NCBI RefSeq assembly: GCF_900101765.1
Contig: NZ_LT627735.1
Span: 434,001-498,000 of the forward strand
Length of the DNA stretch: 64,000 nucleotides
Reading direction: 5' to 3'
Source: Nonlabens sp. Hel1_33_55
Lineage (GTDB): Bacteria; Bacteroidota; Bacteroidia; Flavobacteriales; Flavobacteriaceae
The notes below the pieces were generated by a model that was not told the DNA's origin, did not search any database, and was given only the letters and a program-made list of their open reading frames with translations. Every line of letters starts with the position of its first letter. Positions within the stretch are counted from its first letter, which is position 1. Below, one piece after another: positions 7,856 to 16,073 of the stretch. The translations under genes were made by a program, and so were the position numbers.

Positions 7856-8850
7856 AATTAGCCATTGTAATTCTCAATTGGAACGGTCTTGAGTTGTTGA
7901 AGGAATTTCTACCTAGCGTCGTGGAATTTTCTTCAAATCACCGAATTATAGTTGCAGACAACGCATCAACAGACGGTAGCGTTGAATGGGTAAAGAATAC
8001 ATATTCTAATGTTGAGGTAATAGTTAATCAAGAAAACTTGGGTTATGCTGGTGGTTATAACGCGATCATACCTCAAATAGATGCAGAGGTATTGTGTCTT
8101 TTAAATAGTGATGTAGCAGTAACACCAAACTGGTGTGATTTCATCCTGACTGAATTTGAACAAGACTTAGATCTAGGAGCTGCGCAACCTGTATTGATGG
8201 ATTATAATAATAAGGAGCGTTATGAATATGCCGGTGCTAGCGGTGGATTTTTAGATCATTTAGGTTATCCATATTGTCGTGGACGTGTTTTTGATTATTT
8301 GGAAAATGATCATGGCCGATATGATAATTCCATCGAGATCGATTGGGCAAGTGGTGCCGCGTTATTTGTTAGAAAAAAAGCTTTTGTCGAGGCTGGACGT
8401 TTTGATGAGGATTATTTTGCGCATCAAGAAGAAGTGGATCTGTGCTGGAGAATGCGGCGATTGAATTACAAGATCAAGGTTTTTCCAGAATCGAAAGTCT
8501 ATCACTTAGGAGGCGGGACGTTGAGTAATTTGAATTCAAGAAAAACGTTCCTCAACTTTAGAAACAGTCTTTTTACCATCGTTAAGAACGACTCTCGCTC
8601 TCATTACTGGCTTATCATACTTCTAAGATTACTTTTAGATGGTGTTGCAGGATTCAAATTCTTGTTTGAGCTAAAATTCAAACACTTTGTTGCAATAATT
8701 AAGGCACACATCAGTTTCTATGGACAATTCAATGAATTGATAAAAAAGCGTAGAGTATTGAGAAATTCTAGGATGTCCTATGTGAAAAATAGTGGTGTAA
8801 CTAGCATTGTATTAAGTTATTACATTTCTGGAAAAAGACACTTTTTCTAA
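7852..8850 (+). CDS. Family 2 glycosyltransferase
   Basis: Inverting GT-A transferase acting on a nucleotide sugar, probably for cell-surface glycans. The 332 residues include the nucleotide-binding VADNASTDGS (about 34-43) and LLNSDV (83-88) in the DXD position. An acceptor-side block follows (DWASGAALFVRKKAF, then DEDYFAHQEEVDLCWRMRR), typical of rhamnosyl-like GT2 enzymes, with a hydrophobic C-terminal stretch near 265-285 that may associate with the membrane. It is coupled to the HsdR-N gene by overlap. Sugar and acceptor cannot be inferred. Confidence 0.9.
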   Translation: MKLAIVILNWNGLELLKEFLPSVVEFSSNHRIIVADNASTDGSVEWVKNTYSNVEVIVNQENLGYAGGYNAIIPQIDAEVLCLLNSDVAVTPNWCDFILTEFEQDLDLGAAQPVLMDYNNKERYEYAGASGGFLDHLGYPYCRGRVFDYLENDHGRYDNSIEIDWASGAALFVRKKAFVEAGRFDEDYFAHQEEVDLCWRMRRLNYKIKVFPESKVYHLGGGTLSNLNSRKTFLNFRNSLFTIVKNDSRSHYWLIILLRLLLDGVAGFKFLFELKFKHFVAIIKAHISFYGQFNELIKKRRVLRNSRMSYVKNSGVTSIVLSYYISGKRHFF

Positions 8851-8883
8851 GGAACCTTTCTTATAATTCTATGTTAACAATTC

Positions 8884-8912
8884 TTTGAGGTACCTTTACA
8901 TTTTTACTTTTG
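8884..8912 (+). promoter_or_regulatory. Complete flavobacterial promoter of the OmpA gene
   Basis: A -33 TTTG at 8884-8887 and a -7 TACTTTTG at 8905-8912, separated by 17 bases, fit the Bacteroidota sigma-A consensus. The ATG is 27 bases after the -7 box. Confidence 0.65.
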
Positions 8913-8938
8913 AACGTTAAATAAACATAACAAATCCG

Positions 8939-9799
8939 ATGAAAAAAATAGCCTTATTAGCACTAACTGTATTATTAGCAGTATCATGTGCATCAAAAAA
9001 AGATTTAGAAGCTGCTGAAGCAAGAGCTAGACTTAACCAAGAATTACTTGATTCTGCTACCGTTAAATTGAATGCTTGTCTTGCAGATGAGAAAGTGTCT
9101 GCTGCAGAGCTTTCTGCTTTACGTTCACAAGTAGCTGACTTACGTGCTAACAACCAGTCACTTATCGACAATACTGGAAACTTGACAACTCTTTCTAAAA
9201 AAGGAGCTGAAAATCTTGAGAAATCTTTAGAAAGTCTTCGTGAAAAAGACCTTCAGATTCGCACTCTTAATGAGGCAATTACAAGAAAAGACAGCGTTAC
9301 TCTTGCATTGGTGCAGAGCTTCAAAGGTGTTTTAGGTAACATAGATGATGAGGACATTAGCATCAACGTCGAGAAAGGTGTTGTGTTTGTATCTATCAGC
9401 GACAAGTTATTGTTTGCTAGTGGTAGTGCTAACGTGAACAACGCTGCAAAAAATGTATTAGGTAAAGTTGCTAAGGTTGTAAATGACAAGCCAGACATCG
9501 AGATCATGATTGAAGGTCACACAGATAATCAATCAATCAGCACTGCTAAATTCGAAGACAACTGGTCATTGAGTGCTGCACGTGCCGCATCTGTTACTAG
9601 AATCCTTCAAAACGACTTCAATGTAGCTCCAGAGCGCATGACTGCAGCAGGTAGAAGTTACTATGTGCCAGTTGCAGATAATGATACTGCTTCAGGGCGT
9701 GCAAAGAATAGGCGTACAAGAATCATCGTACTTCCTAAGTTGGATCAATTCTTTGACATCGTAGAACAAGGAATGGAAAAGGCTAGAGCAGGAGAATAA
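8939..9799 (+). CDS. OmpA-family peptidoglycan-binding lipoprotein
   Basis: Envelope lipoprotein linking outer membrane and peptidoglycan. The signal peptide ends with a lipobox (LLAVSCASKK, Cys17). A long alanine- and leucine-rich coiled-coil follows (about 22-120), then an OmpA C-terminal domain (about 150-270) with IMIEGHTDNQSI, DNWSLSAARA and GRAKNRRTRI, where Asp and Arg contact diaminopimelate. It has its own strong-looking promoter and a terminator just downstream, so it is a single-gene unit. Codon choice looks optimised (many GCT and CGT), suggesting high expression; this is a visual impression only. Confidence 0.92.
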   Translation: MKKIALLALTVLLAVSCASKKDLEAAEARARLNQELLDSATVKLNACLADEKVSAAELSALRSQVADLRANNQSLIDNTGNLTTLSKKGAENLEKSLESLREKDLQIRTLNEAITRKDSVTLALVQSFKGVLGNIDDEDISINVEKGVVFVSISDKLLFASGSANVNNAAKNVLGKVAKVVNDKPDIEIMIEGHTDNQSISTAKFEDNWSLSAARAASVTRILQNDFNVAPERMTAAGRSYYVPVADNDTASGRAKNRRTRIIVLPKLDQFFDIVEQGMEKARAGE

Positions 9800-9819
9800 A
9801 TCCTAGCTTCGGTAATATT

Positions 9820-9851
9820 GAAAAGCCTCCTAGAAATAGGAGGTTTTTTTT
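9820..9851 (+). terminator. Intrinsic terminator after the OmpA gene
   Basis: Stem CCTCCTA/TAGGAGG (9826-9832 with 9837-9843), GAAA loop, then eight T. Confidence 0.85.
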
Positions 9852-9892
9852 ATGCCTTAATAGAAAGGTTTTGATGAGGTTATTAATGAGTT

Positions 9893-9908
9893 CGCTTTCG
9901 CGAAAGCG
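9893..9908. repeat. 16-bp palindrome, exact copy, intergenic
   Basis: CGCTTTCGCGAAAGCG between the convergent OmpA and VTT-protein genes, about 40 bases past the OmpA terminator. Confidence 0.97.
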
Positions 9909-10011
9909 ATATTATCACGCACATAATTACTCCATAGAAACCATGAATGATAAGATATTTTAAAGCGGAATTAGTGGACTGCAAGTCGAGTTCTATTATT
10001 CGGAAAACGAC

Positions 10012-10620
10012 TTATACTACAGAGAATATAGCAGCACCGTAAAGGGCAAATCGCAAGAAACGCAGTAAACCGATGATTACCCAATATTTGAAAGGGTATC
10101 GCAACATTCCAGCGACGAGACTACCAACTGAAAAAGGCAACGGCAAGAGCGCGCCCACTGCGATCAAGATGCCACCCCATTTTCTGGCCATGATCAATTG
10201 TTTGGCCATTTTTACTTCTAGATAATTGTGAATGGCTGGAATTTTAAGCGACCATCTTCCAATGAAATAAGAACACATTCCTCCAAGATAGGAGAGAAGT
10301 GCAATGAAAAATAGGTTGAGTGCAGGCTCTGAGGTTTTTCCTGCCCAGGCGATAAATAATTCTGGCGGTATCAGACCTAAAATCGTTTCTGAAACGAAAA
10401 AGAATGCCAATACACCGTAGTTAGGAAGTTCTGCCACAGCTAGTTCCAGCGCATCTGGAATAGGCATTACAGCAAAATGAAAGATGACCAGTAAACCAAC
10501 GACTACTAGTACTGGTGGCATCGATTTCTTGATGCTTTCCATTACGAACGAGTAAAAACCGGTGATTTTATAATACCGATGTGCTCGTTGAGGCTGAAAT
10601 TTATTTTTGGAAGAACCCAT
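10012..10620 (-). CDS. VTT/DedA-like (YqaA-type) membrane protein
   Basis: Integral membrane protein of the SNARE-associated/VTT (DedA) superfamily, members of which act in lipid transport or membrane homeostasis. The 202 residues contain about five hydrophobic segments. The core has the family-like glycine motif SYLGGMCSYFIGRW (about 118-131) and LPLPFSVGSLVAGMLRYPFKYW (about 162-183). The start at 10620 lies 19 bases from a -7 box, giving a very short leader; an internal Met27 (MESIKKSMPP) is possible but less likely. Specific substrate unknown. Confidence 0.8.
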   Translation of the reverse strand: MGSSKNKFQPQRAHRYYKITGFYSFVMESIKKSMPPVLVVVGLLVIFHFAVMPIPDALELAVAELPNYGVLAFFFVSETILGLIPPELFIAWAGKTSEPALNLFFIALLSYLGGMCSYFIGRWSLKIPAIHNYLEVKMAKQLIMARKWGGILIAVGALLPLPFSVGSLVAGMLRYPFKYWVIIGLLRFLRFALYGAAIFSVV

Positions 10621-10639
10621 TCAATCGCGTTGGAATTTG

Positions 10640-10647
10640 CAAAAATA
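10640..10647 (-). promoter_or_regulatory. -7 box for the VTT-protein gene
   Basis: Minus-strand TATTTTTG (TAnnTTTG), 19 bases before the ATG at 10620. A matching box faces the other way at 10743, so the intergenic region is a back-to-back promoter pair. Confidence 0.5.
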
Positions 10648-10742
10648 GGAATAAGCGCGTCTTTACATTGTTAAATTCGCATCAATAAAAATTAATTAAA
10701 AAAGTCAACGTTTACGGTAGTTTCAAAAGGATTTAAATTCCC

Positions 10743-10750
10743 TATTTTTG
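10743..10750 (+). promoter_or_regulatory. -7 box for the helicase gene
   Basis: TATTTTTG (TAnnTTTG), 30 bases before the ATG at 10781. It argues against the upstream TTG (10748) as a start, since that codon lies within the promoter. Confidence 0.5.
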
Positions 10751-10780
10751 CAAATCCCAAAACTGAAAATAACATCATCT

Positions 10781-12295
10781 ATGCAGCAAGAACCTAAATC
10801 AAAAATCAAAAAACTTTATGATTACCAAAAGCGTGATCTAAGTCAGATTTTTGATCGCATTGATGAACAACCAGATGATTACAAATTACTTTATCAGCTT
10901 CCAACTGGTGGTGGTAAAACCGTAGTTTTTTCTGAGATTGTAAGGCGTTATCTTAAACAAAAAAACAAGAAGGTTGTCATTCTAACACACCGTATCGAGT
11001 TGTGTAAACAGACCTCTAAGGTTTTGGACAATTTTGAGGTGAAGAATAAGATTATCAACTCTAAGGTTAAAGAGTTAGATGATCAAAAGGACTACCAGTG
11101 CTTTGTTGCCATGGTAGAAACACTTAATAACCGTATCCAAGACGATAAGCTTAAACTGGAAGATATAGGGATGGTTATTGTGGATGAGGCTCACTATAAC
11201 AGTTTCCGCAAGTTGTTTAAGTATTTTGAACACTGCTTCATGTTAGGAGTTACGGCAACGCCGCTTAGTTCCAACTTCAAGTTACCCATGAAGGATAATT
11301 ATGATGAGCTCATTGTAGGTGATAGCATTACATCGCTAGTTGAAAATGGTTTTCTTTCTAGAGCTGTAACGCACACTTATGATGTAGGTCTAAGTGGTTT
11401 GACCATAGGGATGAACGGTGATTACACCGTTAAGTCTAGTGAAAAACTGTATACTGATCATTCCATGCAGGATAAGTTACTGCAGGCTTATTTTGAAACC
11501 AGTAAAGGAAAGAAGACCCTGATTTTCAATAATGGTATACGAACCAGCCTTGAGGTAGAGGACACCTTTAGAAGAGCTGGTCTTGAAATTAAGCACCTGG
11601 ATAACACCAATAGTAAGGAAGAACGTAAAGAGATACTTCGCTGGTTCAAGAAAAAACCTGATGCGATCTTAACATCGGTTAGTATTTTGACGACCGGTTT
11701 TGATGAACCGTCAGTAGAGTCCATCATATTAAATCGAGCGACAAAATCATTGACGCTTTATTATCAAATGATTGGGCGTGGATCCCGTATATATAAGGAT
11801 CAGGAAGAATTTCAAATTATCGATTTGGGTAATAATGTTGCCCGTTTTGGTTTGTGGAATGAACCGGTAGACTGGCAGCAAGTATTTAGATCTCCGGATT
11901 TCTATGTAGAGAATATTGTTTCTGATGAGGAGATTGAGCGCAATTTCGTTTATAAAATGCCGGATGATGTCAAGGCAGAATTCCCTAATACAAAGGACTT
12001 CACTTTTGATATACGAGGTGCATACAAACGCATCACTAAGGAAAACCGAAAGTCAAAAGAAGTCCTCGATGAGAGCATTGCACAACACGTTCAATGGTGT
12101 GTAGAAAATAGTGAGGACGTTTTTGACGCCCGTATACTGGCAAAGCTGCTCAAAGAAGATATCAAGGATCGTATTCGTAGGTATTCGTACTGTATCATTA
12201 ATAACACCAACAACTATAAAGATTGGTTAGAAGAGGATTACTACCGTAGATTAAGAATGTCAATACAACAAGAATTTGCTGGAGTAGAAAGTTAG
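10781..12295 (+). CDS. DEAD/DEAH-box superfamily 2 helicase
   Basis: ATP-dependent nucleic-acid translocase of the type I restriction/RecG-like SF2 group. Starting at MQQEPKSK (504 residues), it has Q-motif-like YDYQKRDL (14-21), Walker A PTGGGKT (41-47), DEAH box IVDEAH (about 133-138), VTATPLS (motif III) and a C-terminal RecA lobe with STGFDEPSVE-type and QMIGRGSRI (motif VI) sequences. An accessory region of about 130 residues follows. An in-frame upstream TTG at 10748 falls inside the -7 box and is rejected. The gene stands alone between divergent and convergent neighbours; the precise nucleic-acid substrate is unknown. Confidence 0.9.
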   Translation: MQQEPKSKIKKLYDYQKRDLSQIFDRIDEQPDDYKLLYQLPTGGGKTVVFSEIVRRYLKQKNKKVVILTHRIELCKQTSKVLDNFEVKNKIINSKVKELDDQKDYQCFVAMVETLNNRIQDDKLKLEDIGMVIVDEAHYNSFRKLFKYFEHCFMLGVTATPLSSNFKLPMKDNYDELIVGDSITSLVENGFLSRAVTHTYDVGLSGLTIGMNGDYTVKSSEKLYTDHSMQDKLLQAYFETSKGKKTLIFNNGIRTSLEVEDTFRRAGLEIKHLDNTNSKEERKEILRWFKKKPDAILTSVSILTTGFDEPSVESIILNRATKSLTLYYQMIGRGSRIYKDQEEFQIIDLGNNVARFGLWNEPVDWQQVFRSPDFYVENIVSDEEIERNFVYKMPDDVKAEFPNTKDFTFDIRGAYKRITKENRKSKEVLDESIAQHVQWCVENSEDVFDARILAKLLKEDIKDRIRRYSYCIINNTNNYKDWLEEDYYRRLRMSIQQEFAGVES

Positions 12296-12310
12296 AGGAT
12301 GATGTTATCT

Positions 12311-12326
12311 CGCTTTCGCGAAAGCG
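12311..12326. repeat. 16-bp palindrome, exact copy, intergenic
   Basis: CGCTTTCGCGAAAGCG, 16 bases after the helicase stop and about 48 bases before the shared terminator. Confidence 0.97.
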
Positions 12327-12373
12327 TAATTATGTAAACTACGAAGCACTAAGCCTCCAAAAATTTAAGACAA

Positions 12374-12401
12374 TAAAAAAGCACCCAATTGGGTGCTTTT
12401 T
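12374..12401. terminator. Bidirectional terminator, helicase / M28 peptidase
   Basis: Perfect palindrome AAAAAAGCACCC-AATT-GGGTGCTTTTTT between convergent genes; it has T-runs on both strands. Confidence 0.85.
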
Positions 12402-12418
12402 TCATTTGAAGTTATTTC

Positions 12419-13510
12419 CTAACCTTCCGTCAACATAGGGCGGTTATCTGAGTTTGCCAATTCCCACGCAGTTACAAATATCAACTGAGCGCGTTGGGCA
12501 TATAAGTCATATTCAATCTTATCTGGAGTATCACTTGCCTTGTGGTAATCTGCATGTGTTCCATTAAAATAAAAGATTACTGGAACATTCTTCTCTGCAA
12601 AACTATAATGGTCAGATCTATAGTAAAAACGATTGGGATCATCCTTACCGTTGTAAGTGTAGTCAAGATCCATATTTACATACGTTTTATTTGCCTTTTC
12701 ACTCATGTCATGTAAGTCTTGACTCAACATATCACTACCAATAAGATAAACGTAATTTGTTTTTGCTTCTCTCTCTGGATCGATACGACCTATCATATCA
12801 ATGTTAAGGTCTGCAATTGTGTTTGCTAAAGGATATACTGGGTTTTCAGCATAATACTTACTTCCTTGAAGTCCTATTTCCTCTGCAGTAACATGTAAAA
12901 ATAGAATGGATCGCTTAGGTCCATTACCTTCATTTTTCGCTTGTTTAAAAGCTTCAGCGATTTCAACAAGAGCTATGGTACCACTACCATCGTCATCTGC
13001 ACCATTGAATACTTCACCATTGCGAGTTCCAATGTGATCCAGGTGAGCAGAAATCACAAGTACTTCTTCTGGCTTTTCAGAACCTTCAATAAATGCAAGA
13101 ACATTTTCTGAAGTGATATCTTTCTTTCCAAAGAACTCTTTAGGAATGTTCTGAAAATACTCTCCATTTTGAGCACCACCAGGAACGTTCATTACCTGAT
13201 ATTTTCCTTTCAAATATTCTACAGCTTTTCTTTGTCCAGCTGTTCCAGTCATGCGACCTTCCATTTCGTCACTCGCATATTCGTAGAGTTGCTCTTTGAG
13301 CTCTGCTGCGGTAATAGTATTCATGTACTTCACCACTAATGGATCTTTCCCATCAGCCATCATTCTAGGCTCATCGTCAACAGGACTTATTGGAGCCGCT
13401 GGTGGAGCAGGAGGCGCCGGTGGAGCGTCTGTGCTGGAAGTTTTTGCTGAAGTACAGCTGGTAATTGCAGCGATCGCAAATGAAGCGATCAAAATAGTAT
13501 TACGTATCAT
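12419..13510 (-). CDS. M28-family zinc aminopeptidase, lipoprotein
   Basis: Exported metallopeptidase (363 residues from MIRNTILIASF) with a lipobox at AITSCTS, so probably tethered in the envelope. A Pro/Ala-rich spacer (PPAPPAPPAAP) follows. The M28 zinc ligands appear as SAHLDHIG, GADDDGSGT, HVTAEEIGLQG, LNIDMIGRI and, at the C-terminus, FNGTHADYH. The longer frame up to 13570 runs into the preceding gene, and the signal peptide fixes the ATG at 13510. It lies 10 bases after the 13521 gene, so both are likely one operon. Confidence 0.92.
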   Translation of the reverse strand: MIRNTILIASFAIAAITSCTSAKTSSTDAPPAPPAPPAAPISPVDDEPRMMADGKDPLVVKYMNTITAAELKEQLYEYASDEMEGRMTGTAGQRKAVEYLKGKYQVMNVPGGAQNGEYFQNIPKEFFGKKDITSENVLAFIEGSEKPEEVLVISAHLDHIGTRNGEVFNGADDDGSGTIALVEIAEAFKQAKNEGNGPKRSILFLHVTAEEIGLQGSKYYAENPVYPLANTIADLNIDMIGRIDPEREAKTNYVYLIGSDMLSQDLHDMSEKANKTYVNMDLDYTYNGKDDPNRFYYRSDHYSFAEKNVPVIFYFNGTHADYHKASDTPDKIEYDLYAQRAQLIFVTAWELANSDNRPMLTEG

Positions 13511-13520
13511 AGTTATAATT

Positions 13521-14318
13521 TCAATTTTGTTTGAGCACTTTATATTCCTCATAACATTCACTAATGGCATCGAGGATTTGAAGATCGTTTGCTCCGGTTA
13601 TAAATTCTTTAGAATATTGACAGTTCCGCAATATGGCATCAATACTCACCTTATCCATTTGTAGCAGATTGACGAGCGTTTCCCTATCGTATTTGGATTG
13701 TAACAAATTGCGAATTTCATCCTGTTCTTTGATCCTACGAACCTTACTCAACGATTTTCCTTCTTTACCAAAGGTGTTGAATAAAAAGTCTACCGGATTA
13801 AAAATGGAGTTCAATGTTTTCTCAATAGCTCCAGGAGCCTTGTTTCCAGCTTCATAAGCTTCTGGCAAACCGCTAATACTAAATCTGCGAGTAGCATATA
13901 TAGGTGCACGTTTTGCATCAATTTCAAGATAGCCTGTCAGACCGTTGTCAGTTACAACAACATCTTCAAGTGCGATTCCTTTTTCAGTCATGGAAATGGT
14001 GACATCGCCGTATTTTATCCAGTCTTCGGTAACTCTTACATTAATCGTTTGGAAACCTATATAAGAGAAATACAACGTGTCGTTGACTGCCGCTCTTATT
14101 TGGAAAGTTCCATCTGGTTTGGTAATCGTACCTACTACTTTGTTGAGGTTCACGATATTCACGTCCTGCAGAATAGAATCATTCTTTGCGTTGAGGACTT
14201 TACCATTAACAATGGAGATCTGTTGTGAGGTGTTTGTATTGTTGCTGTTTTCGCCTTGAGCGATACCCAAATAGGAGCCAAGGAATATAAAAATAACAAC
14301 GAGTCTAATTGTGTTCAT
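13521..14318 (-). CDS. Exported carboxypeptidase-regulatory-like domain protein
   Basis: Secreted protein of 265 residues with an N-terminal signal peptide (MNTIRLVVIFIFLGSYLGIAQG). A CarboxypepD_reg-like beta-sandwich spans about 35-110: NGKVLNAKNDSILQDVNIVN, then TKPDGTFQIRAAVNDTLYFS and YIGFQTINVRV. The same fold precedes the plug of many Bacteroidota TonB receptors but here no barrel follows. The C-terminal half is charged and helical, without a recognised domain. It is immediately upstream of the M28 peptidase lipoprotein. Confidence 0.8.
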   Translation of the reverse strand: MNTIRLVVIFIFLGSYLGIAQGENSNNTNTSQQISIVNGKVLNAKNDSILQDVNIVNLNKVVGTITKPDGTFQIRAAVNDTLYFSYIGFQTINVRVTEDWIKYGDVTISMTEKGIALEDVVVTDNGLTGYLEIDAKRAPIYATRRFSISGLPEAYEAGNKAPGAIEKTLNSIFNPVDFLFNTFGKEGKSLSKVRRIKEQDEIRNLLQSKYDRETLVNLLQMDKVSIDAILRNCQYSKEFITGANDLQILDAISECYEEYKVLKQN

Positions 14319-14363
14319 ATGGAACTATAAAAATACGGTATGTGTACTGTTTTAAAAGGATAT

Positions 14364-14948
14364 TTAGACAATTTTGATGCCATTTAAATGCGAAATCAGT
14401 TTTTTAAGCGCCTTTCCTCGATGACTTATAATTGATTTTTGATTCATGTCCATTTGAGCAAAACTTTTTTGATACCCATCTGGTTGAAATATAGGATCGT
14501 AACCAAATCCCTTCTCGCCCTGACGCTGGTGTAAAATCATCCCATTACAACGTCCTTCAAAAATAAATTGCTGCCCATCCATGAAGAGTGATATTACCGT
14601 GAGAAAGTAAGCAGACCGATCTTTATCGCCTGTTAGATTCTTGAGTAAAAGATCCATATTGTCCTCACTATCTTTATGTTCACCTGCATATCGAGCAGAT
14701 CGCACTCCAGGATTACCATCAAGAGCCGGCACAATTAAACCTGTATCATCTGCAAACACAGGCATGTCGAATCTAGCTTTTATATAATCCGTTTTGAGAA
14801 TTGCATTTTCTTTGATAGTCGCCGCCGTTTCTGGAATTTCATCAAATAATTGGACGTCTTCTAGGCTTAAAAGTTTAATGCTTTTAGGCATCATTTGCTG
14901 CACTTCTTTGAGTTTATTAGGATTGTGAGTAGCAAATATTAGTTCCAT
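14364..14948 (-). CDS. rdgB: Non-canonical purine NTP pyrophosphatase (RdgB/HAM1)
   Basis: Housecleaning enzyme hydrolysing dITP, XTP and ITP to monophosphates. The 194 residues carry the family start ELIFATHNPNKLKEVQQM, the FADDTGLIVPALDGNPGVRSARYAG block (about 67-91) with catalytic Asp pair, GEKGFGYDPIFQPDGYQKSFAQM (about 143-165) and the terminal SHRGKALKKL. Two bases separate it from the esterase gene upstream, suggesting an operon. Confidence 0.95.
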   Translation of the reverse strand: MELIFATHNPNKLKEVQQMMPKSIKLLSLEDVQLFDEIPETAATIKENAILKTDYIKARFDMPVFADDTGLIVPALDGNPGVRSARYAGEHKDSEDNMDLLLKNLTGDKDRSAYFLTVISLFMDGQQFIFEGRCNGMILHQRQGEKGFGYDPIFQPDGYQKSFAQMDMNQKSIISHRGKALKKLISHLNGIKIV

Positions 14949-14950
14949 AA

Positions 14951-15595
14951 TTATAGTGTTTTGGCAATTGATTTCAATAATTGCGTATCGACTTCATGTT
15001 TGATATCTGGACGATGTAATTCACAAGTGTCCCTAAATAGTAAATCAATTTTTTGCTGCTCCTTTTTAATTCGCTCATCAGTAAGATATTCATCTTTAGT
15101 TCCAACAATATGAATAATACGATTTGCCGTTTGCCTAAACAATTGTCCATCTTCTTCATTAAGCTCATCTGGTATGCTACCACTGTGGAGTATAAGCGCT
15201 TTGATAGACCTTGCATAATGCTTCAAATAACGAGTTGCAATAGAAACACCTTGAGAATAACCCATGAACACTAAACGCGGGTCATCTAGTAAATCTTCGA
15301 TTTCTAATACCTGATCTATATAGTTGATGTTGTTTTTCATTTCCTGAACGGTATCTACTTTAGTTAGCCAACTTGCGCCAACGTGCTTGAATTCTTTTCC
15401 CAGATAGAATTTTGATGGAGCCTGAAGTACAAATACGGCATGAATATCTGGATCAAAGTCTTTAAAATACTTTTTAAAGAACCTTGCTAGATATCCTAAT
15501 CCGTGAAAGCAGATCCAGATATTTTCCGTGCTTTTTTTGATAGGGTAGAGCACTTCGTAGGAGTTGGTGTGTTTGTAAGAAACCGTCTTTACCAT
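14951..15595 (-). CDS. Alpha/beta-hydrolase, phospholipase/carboxylesterase type
   Basis: Cytoplasmic esterase-like protein of 214 residues from MVKTVSYKHTNSYEV. The longer frame to 15709 would run into the divergent thioesterase gene at 15630. ICFHGLGYLARFF forms the oxyanion-hole region, FMGYSQGVS contains the nucleophile Ser in GxSxG, VGTKDEYL offers the acid Asp and IKHEVD the His. Downstream is rdgB. The substrate is unknown. Confidence 0.82.
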   Translation of the reverse strand: MVKTVSYKHTNSYEVLYPIKKSTENIWICFHGLGYLARFFKKYFKDFDPDIHAVFVLQAPSKFYLGKEFKHVGASWLTKVDTVQEMKNNINYIDQVLEIEDLLDDPRLVFMGYSQGVSIATRYLKHYARSIKALILHSGSIPDELNEEDGQLFRQTANRIIHIVGTKDEYLTDERIKKEQQKIDLLFRDTCELHRPDIKHEVDTQLLKSIAKTL

Positions 15596-15629
15596 AGAGT
15601 CAATTTGATAGCTTATTTTTGATAAAGAT

Positions 15630-16049
15630 ATGGACAAAGAAAAGATACTGTCGCAGTGCAATGCCATTTGTAAAAATACACTTATGGATACACTGGACAT
15701 AGAATTCATCGATGTAGGTGCCGATTTCCTTACGGCAAAAATGCCCGTTAATTCTAGAGTACATCAGCCTGATGGAGTTCTCCATGGAGGTGCCAGTGTT
15801 GCCCTAGCGGAATCAGTTGGAAGTGCGGCTAGTTACCTATTTCTTGATACCGATAATTTTGCTATTAGAGGTCTCGAGATTAGTGCAAACCATACACGTT
15901 CAAAAGTAAATGGACATGTTTTTGCGACTGCTAGATTCCTACACAAAGGCCGGACCACTCAGTTGTGGGAAATCAAAATTATAGATGAAGAGGAGCGGTT
16001 AATTTCTATTTGTAAATTGACGACCATCGCACTCAATAAAAACGCTTAA
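15630..16049 (+). CDS. menI: Hotdog-fold thioesterase, probable DHNA-CoA thioesterase
   Basis: Hydrolyses an acyl-CoA; beside isochorismate synthase and menD the likely substrate is 1,4-dihydroxy-2-naphthoyl-CoA. The 139-residue protein fits the PaaI/YdiI family: HQPDGVLHGGASVALAESVG (45-64) with His52 and the catalytic Glu61, and later SANHTRSKVNGHV. It precedes the isochorismate synthase gene by about 12 bases. The men assignment rests on family plus operon context; a general acyl-CoA thioesterase cannot be excluded. Confidence 0.82.
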   Translation: MDKEKILSQCNAICKNTLMDTLDIEFIDVGADFLTAKMPVNSRVHQPDGVLHGGASVALAESVGSAASYLFLDTDNFAIRGLEISANHTRSKVNGHVFATARFLHKGRTTQLWEIKIIDEEERLISICKLTTIALNKNA

Positions 16050-16057
16050 AACCTTAT

Positions 16058-16073
16058 CGCTTGCGCGAAAGCT
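16058..16073. repeat. Decayed copy of the palindrome (14/16) at the menF start
   Basis: CGCTTGCGCGAAAGCT differs from CGCTTTCGCGAAAGCG at two positions. The T-to-G change creates the TTG used as the probable start codon of the isochorismate synthase gene. Confidence 0.6.

Noticed and set aside
12374..12401. Terminator palindromes as members of the dispersed repeat family
   Set aside because: Their sequences differ from one another and from CGCTTTCGCGAAAGCG, and they end in T-runs.
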